Origin: Clytia hemisphaerica
Lineage: Eukaryota; Cnidaria; Hydrozoa; Leptothecata; Clytiidae
Length of the DNA stretch: 64,000 nt
NCBI GenBank assembly: GCA_902728285.1
Contig: CACVBU010001361.1
Span: 558,001-622,000, forward strand
Direction of reading: 5' to 3'
The notes under the pieces are model-generated. The model made no database searches. It had not been told where the DNA came from and worked only from the letters and a program-made list of their open reading frames with translations. The position numbers and the translations under genes were made by a program. Every line of letters starts with the position of its first letter. The stretch's first letter is position 1. Shown piece after piece: positions 1 through 12,100 of this stretch.

Positions 1-2583
1 TGCGCGTAAGAAAATTAGACATATATATAGTTCGTCATTTTTCAGAATTTTCAAGATTTCAACTCTCTCAAGATTCACTCGTTCGCCAGCTCTTGCGGTG
101 AGCGGTCACGGTGTACGGGGCTTCGAACCGGGTTATAGTCCGATTTTTTAAATTCTCATTCTTTCCCCACTCTTTCCATCTTATTCTTTGAACTGTAAAA
201 TGTGTGTGAGAGCCACAGGGTTGGATAGTGGCAATCCAATCCCAGTTCCTTCTCTTCTAGTATGCTTTCTTCAACGTTGTGGCAGAAACGTGTCAAAGGT
301 GTGGCAACTTTGTCTAGTAGAAAGTATACTTCTTTTCTTATTGTAATTTTAGTTTCTTCGGCTGGTTCCGTGGTTTTTACGTTTTAGTTTATTTTATATT
401 ATTGCGCGCGTTTTATACTTTCAATAAACACATCTTTTTACTATCTTTTATCTGTGGTGGTGTTTAATTAACACTGCTTGGCCTACCTACACAACCCTAT
501 TTCCATCATATGTATAGGAGGATATTTTCACAAATGGCCGAAATCCTGTGTAGGTCGAAAACTGAGGAACAGATAATGTGTTTTCTTGAAATATTTTTTG
601 ACTCATATTGAGTTACTTCTTTCCATCTTAACTCATATTGAGTTACTTTCTTCCTTAAAGTCATTTTAGATCACTAGTTTTACATTGACGGATTTCTATG
701 TCATCATATTTTCCTTTTCTACTCCAACCTGATTGATTTTCTGTGAATGTTCATTCTAGATATTTGTTGTATTTGTATTGTCTTTTTGTTTTGTGGGTTT
801 TTGTCTTTATTGTTTCCATTTTGAGTAGTTGAAGGTTTTATACTTCTAGACTATATATATATATACCGTAACTTGGTCTAATACTAATGTCAACATCCCT
901 CTCATCTAATTTCGACACCCTTTTTATCAGCTGAAATTGATAGAATGACCTTTTTTTCAATAGTGATTCAAGCTTTACCGCCAGTCAACTGCTCTAACTT
1001 GGGACGATTGGTCGAATAGCAACGGGGGACTGGGTAGAAAAATCTAAACATAGAATTCAAAAAAAATACCGATCATCGTATAGAGCACTAAAAAATACCC
1101 CCTTTCTATGTTTAGTTTGTTCTACCTTGGGATTATAACTGAAAATATCAGTTATGATTCAAATTATGGTTTAAACTATTTTTTTTCCATTCAACAGCAA
1201 AATAAACATCAAAAACCAAAGAACCACTGCTTAGATTGCTTAGATGCGTGCCGCCCGCGCGGCAATTTGATCAACTCCAGATTCTAAGTCCGTGTTTCGG
1301 CTTCCGGTAATTTTGTTGCTGTTCACTGCTAGGGTACACCATTTTAAAAAGGCATTTTTCGCAGTCCTAGCTACCAAACCGAGAAAATTTGCGTGGCTTC
1401 AAGCCAAACCATTCAAGGTCATTTTGATAAAATCATCGGTTGGAAGATGTGATTTATATAGCAAATTTTATAGCAAATTTTCGTTTGGGATAGAAGTTAA
1501 AGGTACGTGCACAATATAGCAAAACTGCTTCGCTCATAAATTCGCTTCGCAAAAAACCTTTGTCCGCTATCAGTCTGCGCGGTAATCTTTGCCTGCTTCA
1601 ATTCTTAGATAATGAATAAGAGAGGTGCGCTTAGCTAAGCCGTGCTCGCGGGCAATAAATTTATGTTTACTTATCTTGTATATTTTAGTGGTATTTATCC
1701 AATGAAAAGGATGTTGACAAAATATGCACGGTGGACTAAATATGCACGGCATTGATTATGACATCATTAAATATGTCAATGTCGATTCAACGCCCGTTCA
1801 GTGTAGCTGGAACCTCGATATTCCAGGATTAGAAAAAGCTATACCTGTTATCTTTTTTCTTTAAAGAATCAACAAACCATCAACATCGATAAATTACACA
1901 CATTTACTCAGAAACTTTTAAAATTATCTGCCATTATGACTTTCTTGAAGCCGTTTCAAAATGAACCAATCGGGTTATGTATCGGAATTCCTATGGGAGT
2001 TCTTTTCCGAAATTTGTAAAATAGCTAAGTCGGCAAAAAAACTTTTCACGGGGGTTTGAGGAACAACAGAACTGCTATCATTGGTTTGTTATTTAACCAG
2101 ATATTTAAATTCGGGCTCAAAAATACTTAAAAATAAATAAGTTAGTAATATTAAATATACTATTTGTATCTCTCAGAAAATAAACACTTACAGAACGACA
2201 TCGTTTATCATTTGGAATACCCCCGTATTTGGACCATTCTATTGTTGGCGCAAAATAGGGCGGAAACTAAGTGGCACCCTCAGTGCAAGATTGCCACCTC
2301 ATCTTTATTCGCCCGCGCAAGAATGCGAGCTAATCATTTTTTTCTCGCGCACTCAAGGGGAAAAGGAAAGTGATCGATATTCTTTGAAGGAAAAACGTCA
2401 GAAACAAACCCAAAGACCAAATAATGTATTTTGTTGTTGAGAATCGATCCTGTGAAGATGAAAAAATTTCTGCTTTGCGTTTTTTTCGGAACGCTGAATA
2501 ACTCTAACTTCGATCTTCCTTTTAAGGTAAAAAGAGGTTGCGAGATTTGGGTTAGCAAGGCAAAAATTGCTAAAAAGCTGGTA
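1..2583. other. Intergenic, no gene recognised
   Basis: I see no convincing coding sequence here; the open frames are short and low in information. An AATAAA lies near 424-429 downstream of a stretch that begins TGTGTGTGAG at about 200, which could be an old solo LTR, but no target duplication was found. About 598-650 holds a tandem duplication of an ACTCATATTGAGTTACTT unit. From 866, preceded by TA, the sequence CCGTAACTTGGTCTAAT matches the ends of the foldback element at 33808-35232, so this is a lone terminus of that family. Confidence 0.5.
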
Positions 2584-3453
2584 AAACCGCAGGTTACAGG
2601 TCACAGGTTACAGGTCAACAAAGTGCAGACCGGAAAAAAGATAATAAGATCATAACATATACATAACATAACATCAATACATAACGCATTAAATTACAAA
2701 AAAGTAATACATGTTATTTAGTGGTTTTAGAAGGATGGAACTAATTAATTATTCAGTTATTATTTTAATGCCTTAATGACAATTTTTGACAAAAATATTA
2801 ACAGAATCATAAAATCTGATGCAAGAAAAGACAAAAACACGAAAAATATTTATAATACAGAATGTGATGTTGATAGTGTGAATGGATATAAAACGGCACT
2901 AATCAGAAGCTTGTGAGGTCCCTAAGAGAGTGGTTTTAGAAGGATGAAACTAATTAATTATTCAATTGTTATTTTAATGACTTAATGACAATTTTTGACA
3001 AAAATATTGACAGAATCACAAAATATCATGTCTTACAAGAGAAAAACACCAAAAATATTTAGCATACCGAATGTGATGATAACAATATGGCTGGATATAA
3101 AATTACACCAATCAGAAGCTCGTGAGTTCTCTGAGAAGGTAGTTTTAGAGCGATGTGTTTTATTATATGTAACCATCATATAACATTACAAACATTACAA
3201 TATGTAATATACCTGTTATACGTATAATATGGTTTCAAATATTTTCTGGTCTGCGTTATACACGGCGCAAACTGCAAAAGATCGATAAAATCACATGGTT
3301 AAATTTTGATGTTTGAAATGGTTTTATATGGATGAAATTGCTTGAGAATTATGTTTTTGATAATTCTTTGTGTTTTCCAAACATTTTCCTCTGCAATGAC
3401 ATTGATTAGAGTCAACCTGTCATCACTGACCTGTAACCTGTAACCTGCGGTTT
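2584..3453. repeat. Repeat element with inverted ends and two ~210-bp tandem units
   Basis: The left end (2584-2619) starts AAACCGCAGGTTACAGGT and the right end (3411-3453) is its reverse complement, each with a doubled AGGTTACAGGT motif. Inside are two tandem copies of a roughly 210-bp unit, 2721-2930 and 2931-3140, that share GGTTTTAGAAGGATG and AATGACAATTTTTGACAAAA, followed by the start of a third copy. No coding potential is seen. This looks like a non-autonomous inverted-repeat element with internal tandem amplification; the superfamily cannot be assigned. Confidence 0.6.
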
Positions 3454-3840
3454 ACACAAACCGGTAAAATCGTAATCCTCAAAAATCGAAGTTCTAGCCT
3501 CACTGCCGTTAAAGAAAATAATTCATAGATAGTTCTTTTGATCTTGAAATTTAGAAATACGAACAGAAAAAGAATCAAATTTAATATTTGTTTCCTATCT
3601 AGATTATATTAGCGTTAGAATACGGTAAATTTTCACGAAAAATATTTCGCGATGGCAGTACGCCCAATCGCACCCACGGTAAAGTTCCAATTTTTAATTA
3701 TCGGGAAATCGGGGAAACCGGTTCACCACGTGGATAAAAAACGTACGAAATGAAACCTGACAGAAGGTTTTCAACCAGATTTATTCAGATAAAGCTATAA
3801 TAGGTTCATTACTTGTGGATTTTAAAACCTACATAATCAA
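3454..3840. other. Short non-coding gap before the Copia remnant
   Basis: There is no gene and no repeat that I can pair with another part of the window. The Copia reading frame is closed upstream by a stop near 3799, so the 5' break of that element lies between about 3800 and 3841. Confidence 0.4.
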
Positions 3841-6330
3841 AACGAAAGTTGTTGGGAAGGAAAGAGTAAACGCAAGCGTATTCGACGTGCTCTCTACAGC
3901 AAGATCCGAGTATCTGAGCAGATCTTCAACAATGGCGATCGAGTGTTCTACATGCGTGAAGGTTCAAAGAAATGGCTTGGCCCAGCCAAAGTGGTGTTTC
4001 AAGATGGCAAAGTGATATTTATTCGTCACGGAGGAATAATGGTTCGTGCTTCTCCAAATCGTCTCATAAAAGCACCAGAGGATCCAACACTCACACCAAT
4101 GGAAAACAATGCCAAATCGCGTGGAGAAGAATTTGAGCAGCCAATACAGACACCAATCAATCATAAACCCTTGGTTGAAGTTTTGTCAAAACATGATGGA
4201 TCCAGATCAAAAACATTCACTGAGGAAGATGTTAGTATCAATAAAAGAGCCGCCAGAGGTGATAACGATCCACCAAATCCAGACGAATCAAAAAGACCAG
4301 CAACACCAACAACAAGACAGGGACCGTCATTATCTGCGTCTCCAACAGTTAATGATGCAATCTCAGTTCAATCATCATTCCAGAAAGAAGCCACATCATC
4401 TCAACAATCGCCTATCATCTCTTCCAAAGCTTCACCTAAAGATTCTACATCCAAACGTTCATCGAGAAATTCATCAATAACAGCTCCATCACCAAAAGAT
4501 TCAACACGTCAAACTGTGAAATTTAAAGACTCATCCTTAGAAACATCCACATCAAGAACAAAACAGACAGCAAAGAACCAGACGTTTCCAAAGAAGGGTG
4601 AAACCATCTCAATCAAGCAATCCTCAGAGTGGCAGTCTGCAAAGGTAATAAGTCGTGCTGGTAAAGCCAATGGGAAGTTCAAAAGCTGGTTCAACCTGGA
4701 AAGCTCAGAAGACCAATCTCCGATGGCTATTGATTTAGAAAAATGTGAGTGAAAGCAAATTCCTGATGCTCCTGAAGAAGTCAATATTGTTATCATACCA
4801 AAGAATCAACAACAAACACCTGACTGTGAACGAGCAAAGCTGGAGGAGATTGAGAAGCTCAAACAATTCAATACCTTTTCAGTAGTTAAAGACAAAGGTC
4901 AATTTCGTATATCAACAACATGGGTGTTATGGGAGAAGAATGGTGGTGTCCGAGCACGTCTTGTTGCAAGAGGCTATGAGGAATCATTCAAAGAAAGGAC
5001 AGACTCACCCACAGTTTCAAAGAATGTCCTGCGAACATTTCTGGCAATTGCGCCAAACACGAATTGGGATATCAAGACAACTGATATCAAATCTGCATTT
5101 TTGCAAGGAAAAACAATTTCAAGGGAAATACATGTGTCTCCTCCAAAAGAAACTAAGTTGAAAGGAAAACTTTGGAAACTACAGAAGTGTCTCTATGGGT
5201 TAAACGACGCAGCCCGACAATTCTACGCAAGTGTTGCAGATGAGTTAACAAAGCAAGGATGTATACAATCAATTTTGGATCCAGCAGTCTTCTACTACAA
5301 GTTAAACGATTCTCTCCAAGGATTCATTGTGTGCCATGTTGATGATTTTCTCCATGCTGGAAACAATCGATTTGAGACGGACATTATCAAACCACTTCAC
5401 CAAAGATTTCATGCTGGAAGATGTGAAGAAGAAACATTCAACTATGTTGGTTTTCACCTGACTCAAACATCAGATGGCATCACTATCTCCCAAAATGATT
5501 ATGTTCAAAGTTTACCAGATGTTGAAATATCACCAGAACGAATGTCTCAAAAATGTGAAAAGTTAACTCCTGAAGAAACAACAACATTCAGAGCTTCAGT
5601 TGGCAAACTTAATTGGGCTGTTCAAGGATCAAAACCAGATTTCGCCTTCCACGTTGTCTATTTCAGTACAAAATTTAATGATGCAACAGTCAACGATCTA
5701 ATACAACTAAAGAAATGTATCAGAAAACTGAAAGAGAGTTCCTGTGAAGTGATGTTTCCAACCCTTGGTCACCCAGGATCCTGGGGTATCACAGTGTTTT
5801 CAGATGCTGCACATGCTAACCTCAATGGTGTGAACAGTCAGACGTACTGTTCACACCATTGAGGTTAGCATGTGCAGCATCTGAAAACACTGTGATACCC
5901 CAGGATCCTGGGTCATATTGTCTTTCTCACTCGAGAAAACCGACGTTGTGCATCGCTCTCGTGGAGTTGCAACAAGATCAAACGTGTGGTACGTTCTTCC
6001 TTGGCAGCAGAAGCATTGAGCTTACAAGAAGGACTCGAGGATGGTTTATATCACCAATCTATGATACAGGAGCTATTTGGCAAAAATTGTGCAACCAACA
6101 TCAAGGCTTACACCGACAGTAAAAGCCTCATTGAAGCCATAAACTCCACAAAGCTAGTTGATGACAAGAGATTACGTATTGATATTGGTGCCATCAAGGA
6201 ATCTATTCAAAAGCATGAAGCCGACGTTCGCTGGTGTCCAGGATCAAAACAGCTGGCAAACTGCTTGACGAAAAAAGGTGCCCAATCGAATGACCTTCTC
6301 CGTGTTATCCAAACAGGTCGCCTGGATTGA
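3841..6330 (+). pseudogene. Ty1/copia retrotransposon pol fragment (integrase C-terminus, RT, RNase H)
   Basis: This is the remains of a Copia-type LTR retrotransposon; these elements copy through RNA by reverse transcriptase and insert by integrase. One frame runs from about 3841 to 5862 with a single in-frame TGA at 4750-4752. It opens with an integrase C-terminal motif (FQDGKVIFIRHGG, near 3994), then a Ser/Thr/Lys-rich linker, then the Copia RT: RARLVARGYEE near 4951, the TDIKSAFLQG palm motif near 5080 and the HVDDFL catalytic box near 5337. RNase H begins with FSDAAHANLNGVN near 5800, is disrupted by an inverted duplication (5771-5913), and resumes in another frame as SSLAAEALSLQEGL and AYTDSKSLIEA, ending at the stop 6328-6330. 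Gag, protease, most of integrase and the 5' LTR are missing. The presence of Copia in an animal fits GalEa-like lineages, but I did not establish the clade. Confidence 0.85.
5771..5913. repeat. Near-perfect palindrome (68-bp arms, 7-bp spacer) inside Copia RNase H
   Basis: Bases 5771-5838 reappear exactly reverse-complemented at 5846-5913, separated by CAGACGT. Outside the arms, the coding sequence on both sides reads as RNase H in different frames, so the right arm looks like an inverted copy inserted into the gene. It could be a true inverted duplication or an assembly artefact. Confidence 0.9.
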
Positions 6331-6762
6331 ATGATGAGACTTTATACACAAAATGTTGTTATTCTTATTGGTGATGATTTTTTAGTGACAGCGAATGTTC
6401 GAATTCTCGCTATTTTCTATTAACATTGTGACATTTTCTTTACAACGAATGTTGAAATTCTCGTTGTCCATTAACATTGTTGATCTTGTTGATTGTGATA
6501 CAATAAAAGACCTTAACTCATGTTGATTAAACATGTCTCACGTAACAGTTGACATTGATCATTTTATTACATGGTCATGATTCATTTTGAACATTAAAAA
6601 AAAAGGAAGATCCTTCAATGGTTGGGATCATGCTTTTAGCTTTCGTATAATATATATTTTGGGGACCAAGCCCTCTCTCTTAATCTACTCTATAAGAACA
6701 AAAGATAAAATATGTTAGTAACAATATCGACACGCAAGACAGAAGGTTTGGTTGTGTTGATC
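6331..6762. other. 3' flank of the Copia remnant; possible polypurine tract and LTR start
   Basis: An AATAAA lies near 6502. A partly duplicated block (CGAATGTT...AATTCTCG) occurs twice around 6390-6480. An A-rich purine tract at 6595-6610 ending GGAAGA could be the polypurine tract that precedes a 3' LTR, and a TATAATATATA box follows near 6647. No matching 5' LTR is present, so the LTR boundaries are not proven. Confidence 0.35.
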
Positions 6763-7318
6763 TAGCCTGGGAATCCAAGCTCATAATTTTAGAAAAAACA
6801 AAAAATACCTCACCTCGCAAAGTTCTAAAATTATAGAGCTTGGTGCAGGTAGATTAGTCTGACACAGAATGTTATAAACAGTCTGTGTGTGAACCCTTGT
6901 TGACAGACTTTCTGAACTTTGGAAACCCAGACAAACACACATAATCAACTTACCATAAAAACTCTTTCACAAGCTCTAAAGACTTTCAAAACTACTAAAA
7001 ACCACATCAAAACATCAGCCACATGTATTTAGACTTCCAGTCAACAGCCATTTTGTTTCTAAATGAATCTATGTTTTCATTTTCATTTGTTTTCCTTTTT
7101 TCTGCAAAGTCAGCTTTTTCCATAAATTATGCGCGCGCATCGAAATGCGCGCGAAAGTACTGCTAAGTAATACGCCGAAAGCTGGCCAATCAGGCCGAAC
7201 CTGCATTGCAGGGAAAAATGTCCCTGCAGGCGAGTTACCTGCACCAAGCGTTAAACCAGCAGCAAAAATATCATAAACTAGTCTGTGAAAAAAGTTTAAC
7301 GCTTGGATTCCCAGGCTA
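6763..7318. mobile_element. MITE with 18-bp TIRs and 9-bp target duplication
   Basis: The left end TAGCCTGGGAATCCAAGC (6763-6780) is exactly inverted at 7301-7318. The flanks carry the same nine bases, GTGTTGATC, at 6754-6762 and 7319-7327, which marks the insertion. A TSD of 8-9 bp would suit the hAT or Mutator-like superfamily. Subterminal sequence is also inverted: GCTTGGTGCAGGTA near 6836 matches TACCTGCACCAAGC near 7234. There is no open frame, so it is non-autonomous. A related terminus lies at 35770-35785. Confidence 0.85.
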
Positions 7319-7419
7319 GTGTTGATCAGGTATGTTTTTATTCTATCCGAACTAATGTTAAAAAAGACCAAAGAGGTCCTGACTGGCTATGATGCAAGTT
7401 ACCCTACTTCACGGTAATC

Positions 7420-7935
7420 AATAGCCAGACATCGCAATTGAACCAATCGAACATAATCGAACGTGATCGAATAATTGCAATTCGATTGTCAAACGAAATC
7501 TAATCGAATCGAATCTCAATCGAACAGCCGTGTTTGATTGCATTGGAGTAAGGTTAGATTGGTTCGGTTGATTGTCAATTACCTTCGATTTTGTTTGATA
7601 ACGATTATGTTTGATGAGTTTGATTGCGATTAAATTGAATTGGATCACTCCCACGTTAGATCTTTTCAGCTTGGGCTGCTGAGCGCTTTAAAGTACCGTA
7701 CGAAAGCGAATAAAACCTATTACAATCGAATCAATCGAATGTAATCGAACATAATCGAATACATTGAAAGTAATCTAAGCAATTGAACGGCTAATTCTGG
7801 GTAATATTCGATTGCAATTCGATTGCGATTCGATTGTGTTCGACAATCGAATTGCAAACGTATTCGATTATGTTAAATGGCGTTCAATTGATTTGGCGTT
7901 TGATTCGTTCAATTAACACCGTCTGGCAATAGCTA
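7420..7935. mobile_element. CAATCGAA-rich foldback repeat (copy 1)
   Basis: The ends are ATAGCCAGAC (near 7421) and GTCTGGCAATAG (near 7921) in inverted orientation. The interior is packed with CAATCGAA and its complement TTCGATTG at close, irregular spacing, so most of the element can fold on itself. The flank GATGCAAGTTACCC near 7390 also occurs, inverted, next to the copies inside 33808-35232. No coding potential is seen. Further copies are at 34111, 34421 and 35468, with a fragment near 44094. Confidence 0.7.
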
Positions 7936-9148
7936 ATTGTATTTGAGGTCCAACATGTTTATCTGTGTTTATATTTGTGTTCTTTTGCTTCACTGCTGTT
8001 GTCTTATAGTTTTATATAATATTCCCATTCCAATTCTTGTCACTTTTCTGAAATCTTTCCACTGTTTTTCTTGGAATAACTAGGAATAACCAACATGATC
8101 CTGGAAAGGGTTTGTTTTTAAAAGGTATGGAAAATCTTGTGTTAACTCACAAACTCCTGCCTAACTTTCCGAAGTTTATTTTTCATGAATAATAAGCTTT
8201 TAATAAGACTTTTGGAGACTACAAGGAGCTTTAATTGTAAGTGACTTCCCTCTTTTTTCAATAATTCAGTTTCTATAAAAGAAAAAGAAGTCTATCTATA
8301 ACCTTGTATTATTTTTCTTCAGAATAGCCCTATTGAAGGCAAACCATTAATCATCAAGTGATTATTAGGGGCTACTTTTAAGATAGGGTGTATTTTTACA
8401 CCCTCATATATCTCTCAGAGATGCAAGAACGATGAATTAGCAATAGAGTCTCTGTAAGGGTCCTAAAATTACCAAATATAGAAAATTGACTCCCTCAAAG
8501 GATCATTAAAGTTCTCATAATTGGGACCAAAGTTTGAACATTTTGGCTGTAAATTAGGCAAAAAAAGTCTCTCAAAGATTCTTTAAAAAGCCAAAAGTGG
8601 CAAAATGTTCTCTTTAAAAAGCCAAAAGTGGCAAAATGTTCGAAATTTATCTCAAAGGGTTGATTTTCTAACTTTGGCCTAACATAACCGAAAAGGAGTT
8701 TTTTACCTACCATTTCTCTGCTAGGTTTCCTTACGAGAACCGGAATTTTACCTACCGTTTTTTTTTTACGAGAAAGAGCAGTTGCTATAATCAAAACAAT
8801 GGAAAATTTTTTGAACGCGTGCGCAGTCAACACTACTAAACGGGGTATTGTCGGTTGCAGTCTTGAGATGTTTGTATGACAAACAGTTTTTGCTTTTTAT
8901 CTTTTTTATTTCTGTTTGTCTCTTTCTGGTAAAATCTTATTTCGATCAGATAAAAAATTCAACTTTATCTGCAAACTCGCACTGATGCATGATTAGTAAA
9001 AGTGTGTATTCAATTTTCTTCTTGTCATTGTTTTGATGATACAGTATAGTAGGCTTGAGTGTTTTCAATTATTCAACATGAATTTGTGATATCATCAATT
9101 ATGTTTTCAATTGCTTTATATCTAATAGATTATAAAAGATTGAGAAAG
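7936..9148. other. Upstream region of SLC33A1, no gene seen
   Basis: This stretch probably contains the promoter and 5' untranslated sequence of the transporter gene, but no TATA box or first exon could be fixed. A 31-bp tandem duplication around CTTTAAAAAGCCAAAAGTGG occurs at 8579-8640. The open frame on - across 8495-8833 is built on that repeat and resembles nothing known. Confidence 0.4.
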
Positions 9149-12100
9149 ATGAGGTTACGCGACGGGAAACAAGTTTCTTCTAAGGAGGATACAACTATGG
9201 CTAACAGAGACACTGAACTGGACAAGAAAAAATCAGAAAGTGAAGAAAAGGCAAACCTTGAAGGAGATTACAACAATGTAGCCTTGTTGCTTTTACTATA
9301 CATTTTGCAAGGAATCCCACTGGGAATGGCTGCTAGTATACCTATGATATTACAAAACAAAAAAGTCAATTACAAGCAACAAGCTATGTTCAGTCTCGTT
9401 TATTGGCCATTCAGCTTGAAGCTACTATGGGCACCTTTTGTTGATGCAGCATTTTTTAGATCATTTGGACGCAGAAAGACTTGGCTGGTTCCTGTTCAAT
9501 ATTTGATTGCTTTGTTTATGTTGGTTTTGTCTGCGGTATGTTATAGGCGGGGGAGGTGGAACTTCATAAATCATAAAATGGGTAGTCATTACGTGATATT
9601 GGATTGAAGTGATTTTCCGTAGGAAAGTGAAGGTTTTTGTCACTTTTTGGCAAAAAGTAATTCAATTGGGTTCATTATAAATTGATTTTGGTGTTGAAAA
9701 AAATTTAAAAAATATAAAACAAACTGGGAAGTGTAAAAACGTAACAAAGGGTTGGATATCCAGGGGTTCGTTTTTCTAAAACTTGTGAATACCCAAGGGG
9801 TCATACAGCTTGAAAAATAAAAACTGACAAAATATTGAACTTTTTCAACCTTCAACTTACTATTCTTGAGAATACAGCAAGGAAATGTTTGTAATCTAAA
9901 AATTGCCTATAAATTGATATCATCCTCTACATATTTTTTGGAAAAGTTCGAGTTTTTATTCTTCCAAGTTTACAAATAAGCTTAACGTGTATAAGTTTAT
10001 CAATTGCTATGAATTATTATTAATTCAAATTGCTAGGTTTCAAAATCCTACTTTGGTAAGCTAAGACAGTGGGAACTTTCATAACTTCCGAACGACTCTA
10101 TTGTCTAATACCTCTAATACCTATTTTTTCATTCCATAGAAAATCAATGATGTATTAGAGGCTGAGAATCCAAATGTCATACTCTTGACAGCTGTGTTCT
10201 TCTCACTCAACTTCCTGGCGGCTACTCAAGACATTGCAGTTGATGGATGGGCACTGACAATGCTTCACAGGCGTAATGTAGGATATGCATCAACTTGCAA
10301 CAGTGTTGGTCAAACAGCTGGTTGGTTCATTGGGAATGTTGTCTTGTTAGCTTTCTCGTCTCCTGATTTCAGTAATAAATATATCCGGTCAGTGCCGCAA
10401 GATGTTGGTCTGGTCACTTTGTCAGGTAAGGATATTTATCTTACCATCTCCAATCCTTAGAATTTATTTTTATTTACATTTTAAAATCTTTACTTCTTAG
10501 TAACTCTCTTATCGTAGTTCTTCCTTTGAATATGGACAAATGTCTTGAAATTAACAAATTCATCTCGGGGGCGTGAGCTGGCGTGAGTAGAATTCTACTT
10601 TAAATCATAATCTGTCTTGCATTATGTGCAGGTTTTCTGCTCTCAAATGAACATCTTCATGTTTTGCATTTTGTGCAGGTTTTCTGTTCTTCTGGGGAAT
10701 CGTGTTTTTGATCACCACCACATTGGTAATGTTATTTAAACGTGAAGAAAATGAGGTGGATGTAGAAGACCATGGTGTGATGGGAATGTATATGATGTTG
10801 CTGAAGATCCTCAACCTTCCTGCCATCAAAGAACTTGCACTTATGCTACTCACTGTTCGAGTAAGATCAATTAATTTCAACTTTTGTTCAGCTCTCGGTT
10901 GAGTATCATTGTCGATACTTTAATCCTATTAATTTTTTTGCATCTTTTTATTTCTGAGAAAACTTTTAGTGTTTTTGAAAAAAAACACAACACGACAAAG
11001 ACACGACATCAAAAGTTTTGCTCGCCTCTGGTCTGTATTTTAGCCAGATCTTACATTTCAGAGGTTTGTTTAACCTAGTAATCAAAAGTTTTGATTCATA
11101 TCTTCTTTTAGATCGGTACAGCGGCAGCTGATTCAGTGACTGGTTTGAAATTGATCGAAGCAGGTGTCAAGAAAGAATCACTTGCAATGTTGGCCGTTCC
11201 TTTGGTTCCTCTACAGATCATCCTACCCTTAATCATCAGTAAATTTACTGCAGGTAGAATAGCTTAAGTGTCAAGAGCCTGTCAGTACTTCTCTTACCAA
11301 CGCTCCGTGCGAGTGAGACTCACTCTTTGAAAATGTATGACAAATTCGAAAAATTGGACTGCAAAACCCTGTAATTGCCGAAAATTTCTCATAGTCTATT
11401 CATTCAATAATTCCTGAAGTTCATTAATTATTATCTTAATTGGTTATTGCTCTTATTACTGCTATGTTATACAAGTGGCTCCTGTTGAAGACAATGGGTA
11501 AGCTGCCTAAAAGCTAAGTGGTTATTCAGAGAACAAGCACTTAAAATATTATTCATAATAATTATTGTTATTTATACTCGTGTTCTAGTAACGTCCTTTT
11601 CATTTTAGGTCCACGCCCACTGAACGTCTATGCGAATGCCATTCCATTTCGCCTGTTGATGGGCCTGGTGTTTGCATTGCTGGTGTATTGGACGCCTTCT
11701 GTACGAGCGCCTGGTGAAGAGGAGTTTCCGTATTACTATTTCTTTGTTATCTTGTCCATTTACGCTCTACATCAGGTGAGTGCACCGAATCATACTTTAT
11801 AATTAAACTAGCCGGTACCCGGCGTCGCACGCCGGTTTAGCTGTTTGCTGAACGCATTTAAAGTCCTTTGAGATGTTGGGAAGGTGGCTTAAACACGATG
11901 AAATCAAAATTAAAGGGAAGAATTCTCTTCAAACTTCACTCTATCCCTCCTGGGTGACGTATCTTTTAACCATATTTTGAAAAAGATTTTTGTGGCAAAA
12001 ATGATTAGAAAACAGAAAGGGCGTCATACCCAAATTAAACCATACCGGCGACCAGCGACGTCCGAGACGGCTCTACAATTAGATTTTTTTCTCGTTTCGC

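Noticed and set aside
100..145. Sequence resembling a tRNA T arm (CTTCGAACCGGG)
   Set aside because: No acceptor or anticodon stems could be paired around it.
8495..8833. 112-residue open frame on - upstream of SLC33A1
   Set aside because: It spans a 31-bp tandem duplication and contains the resulting repeated peptide; no family resemblance.
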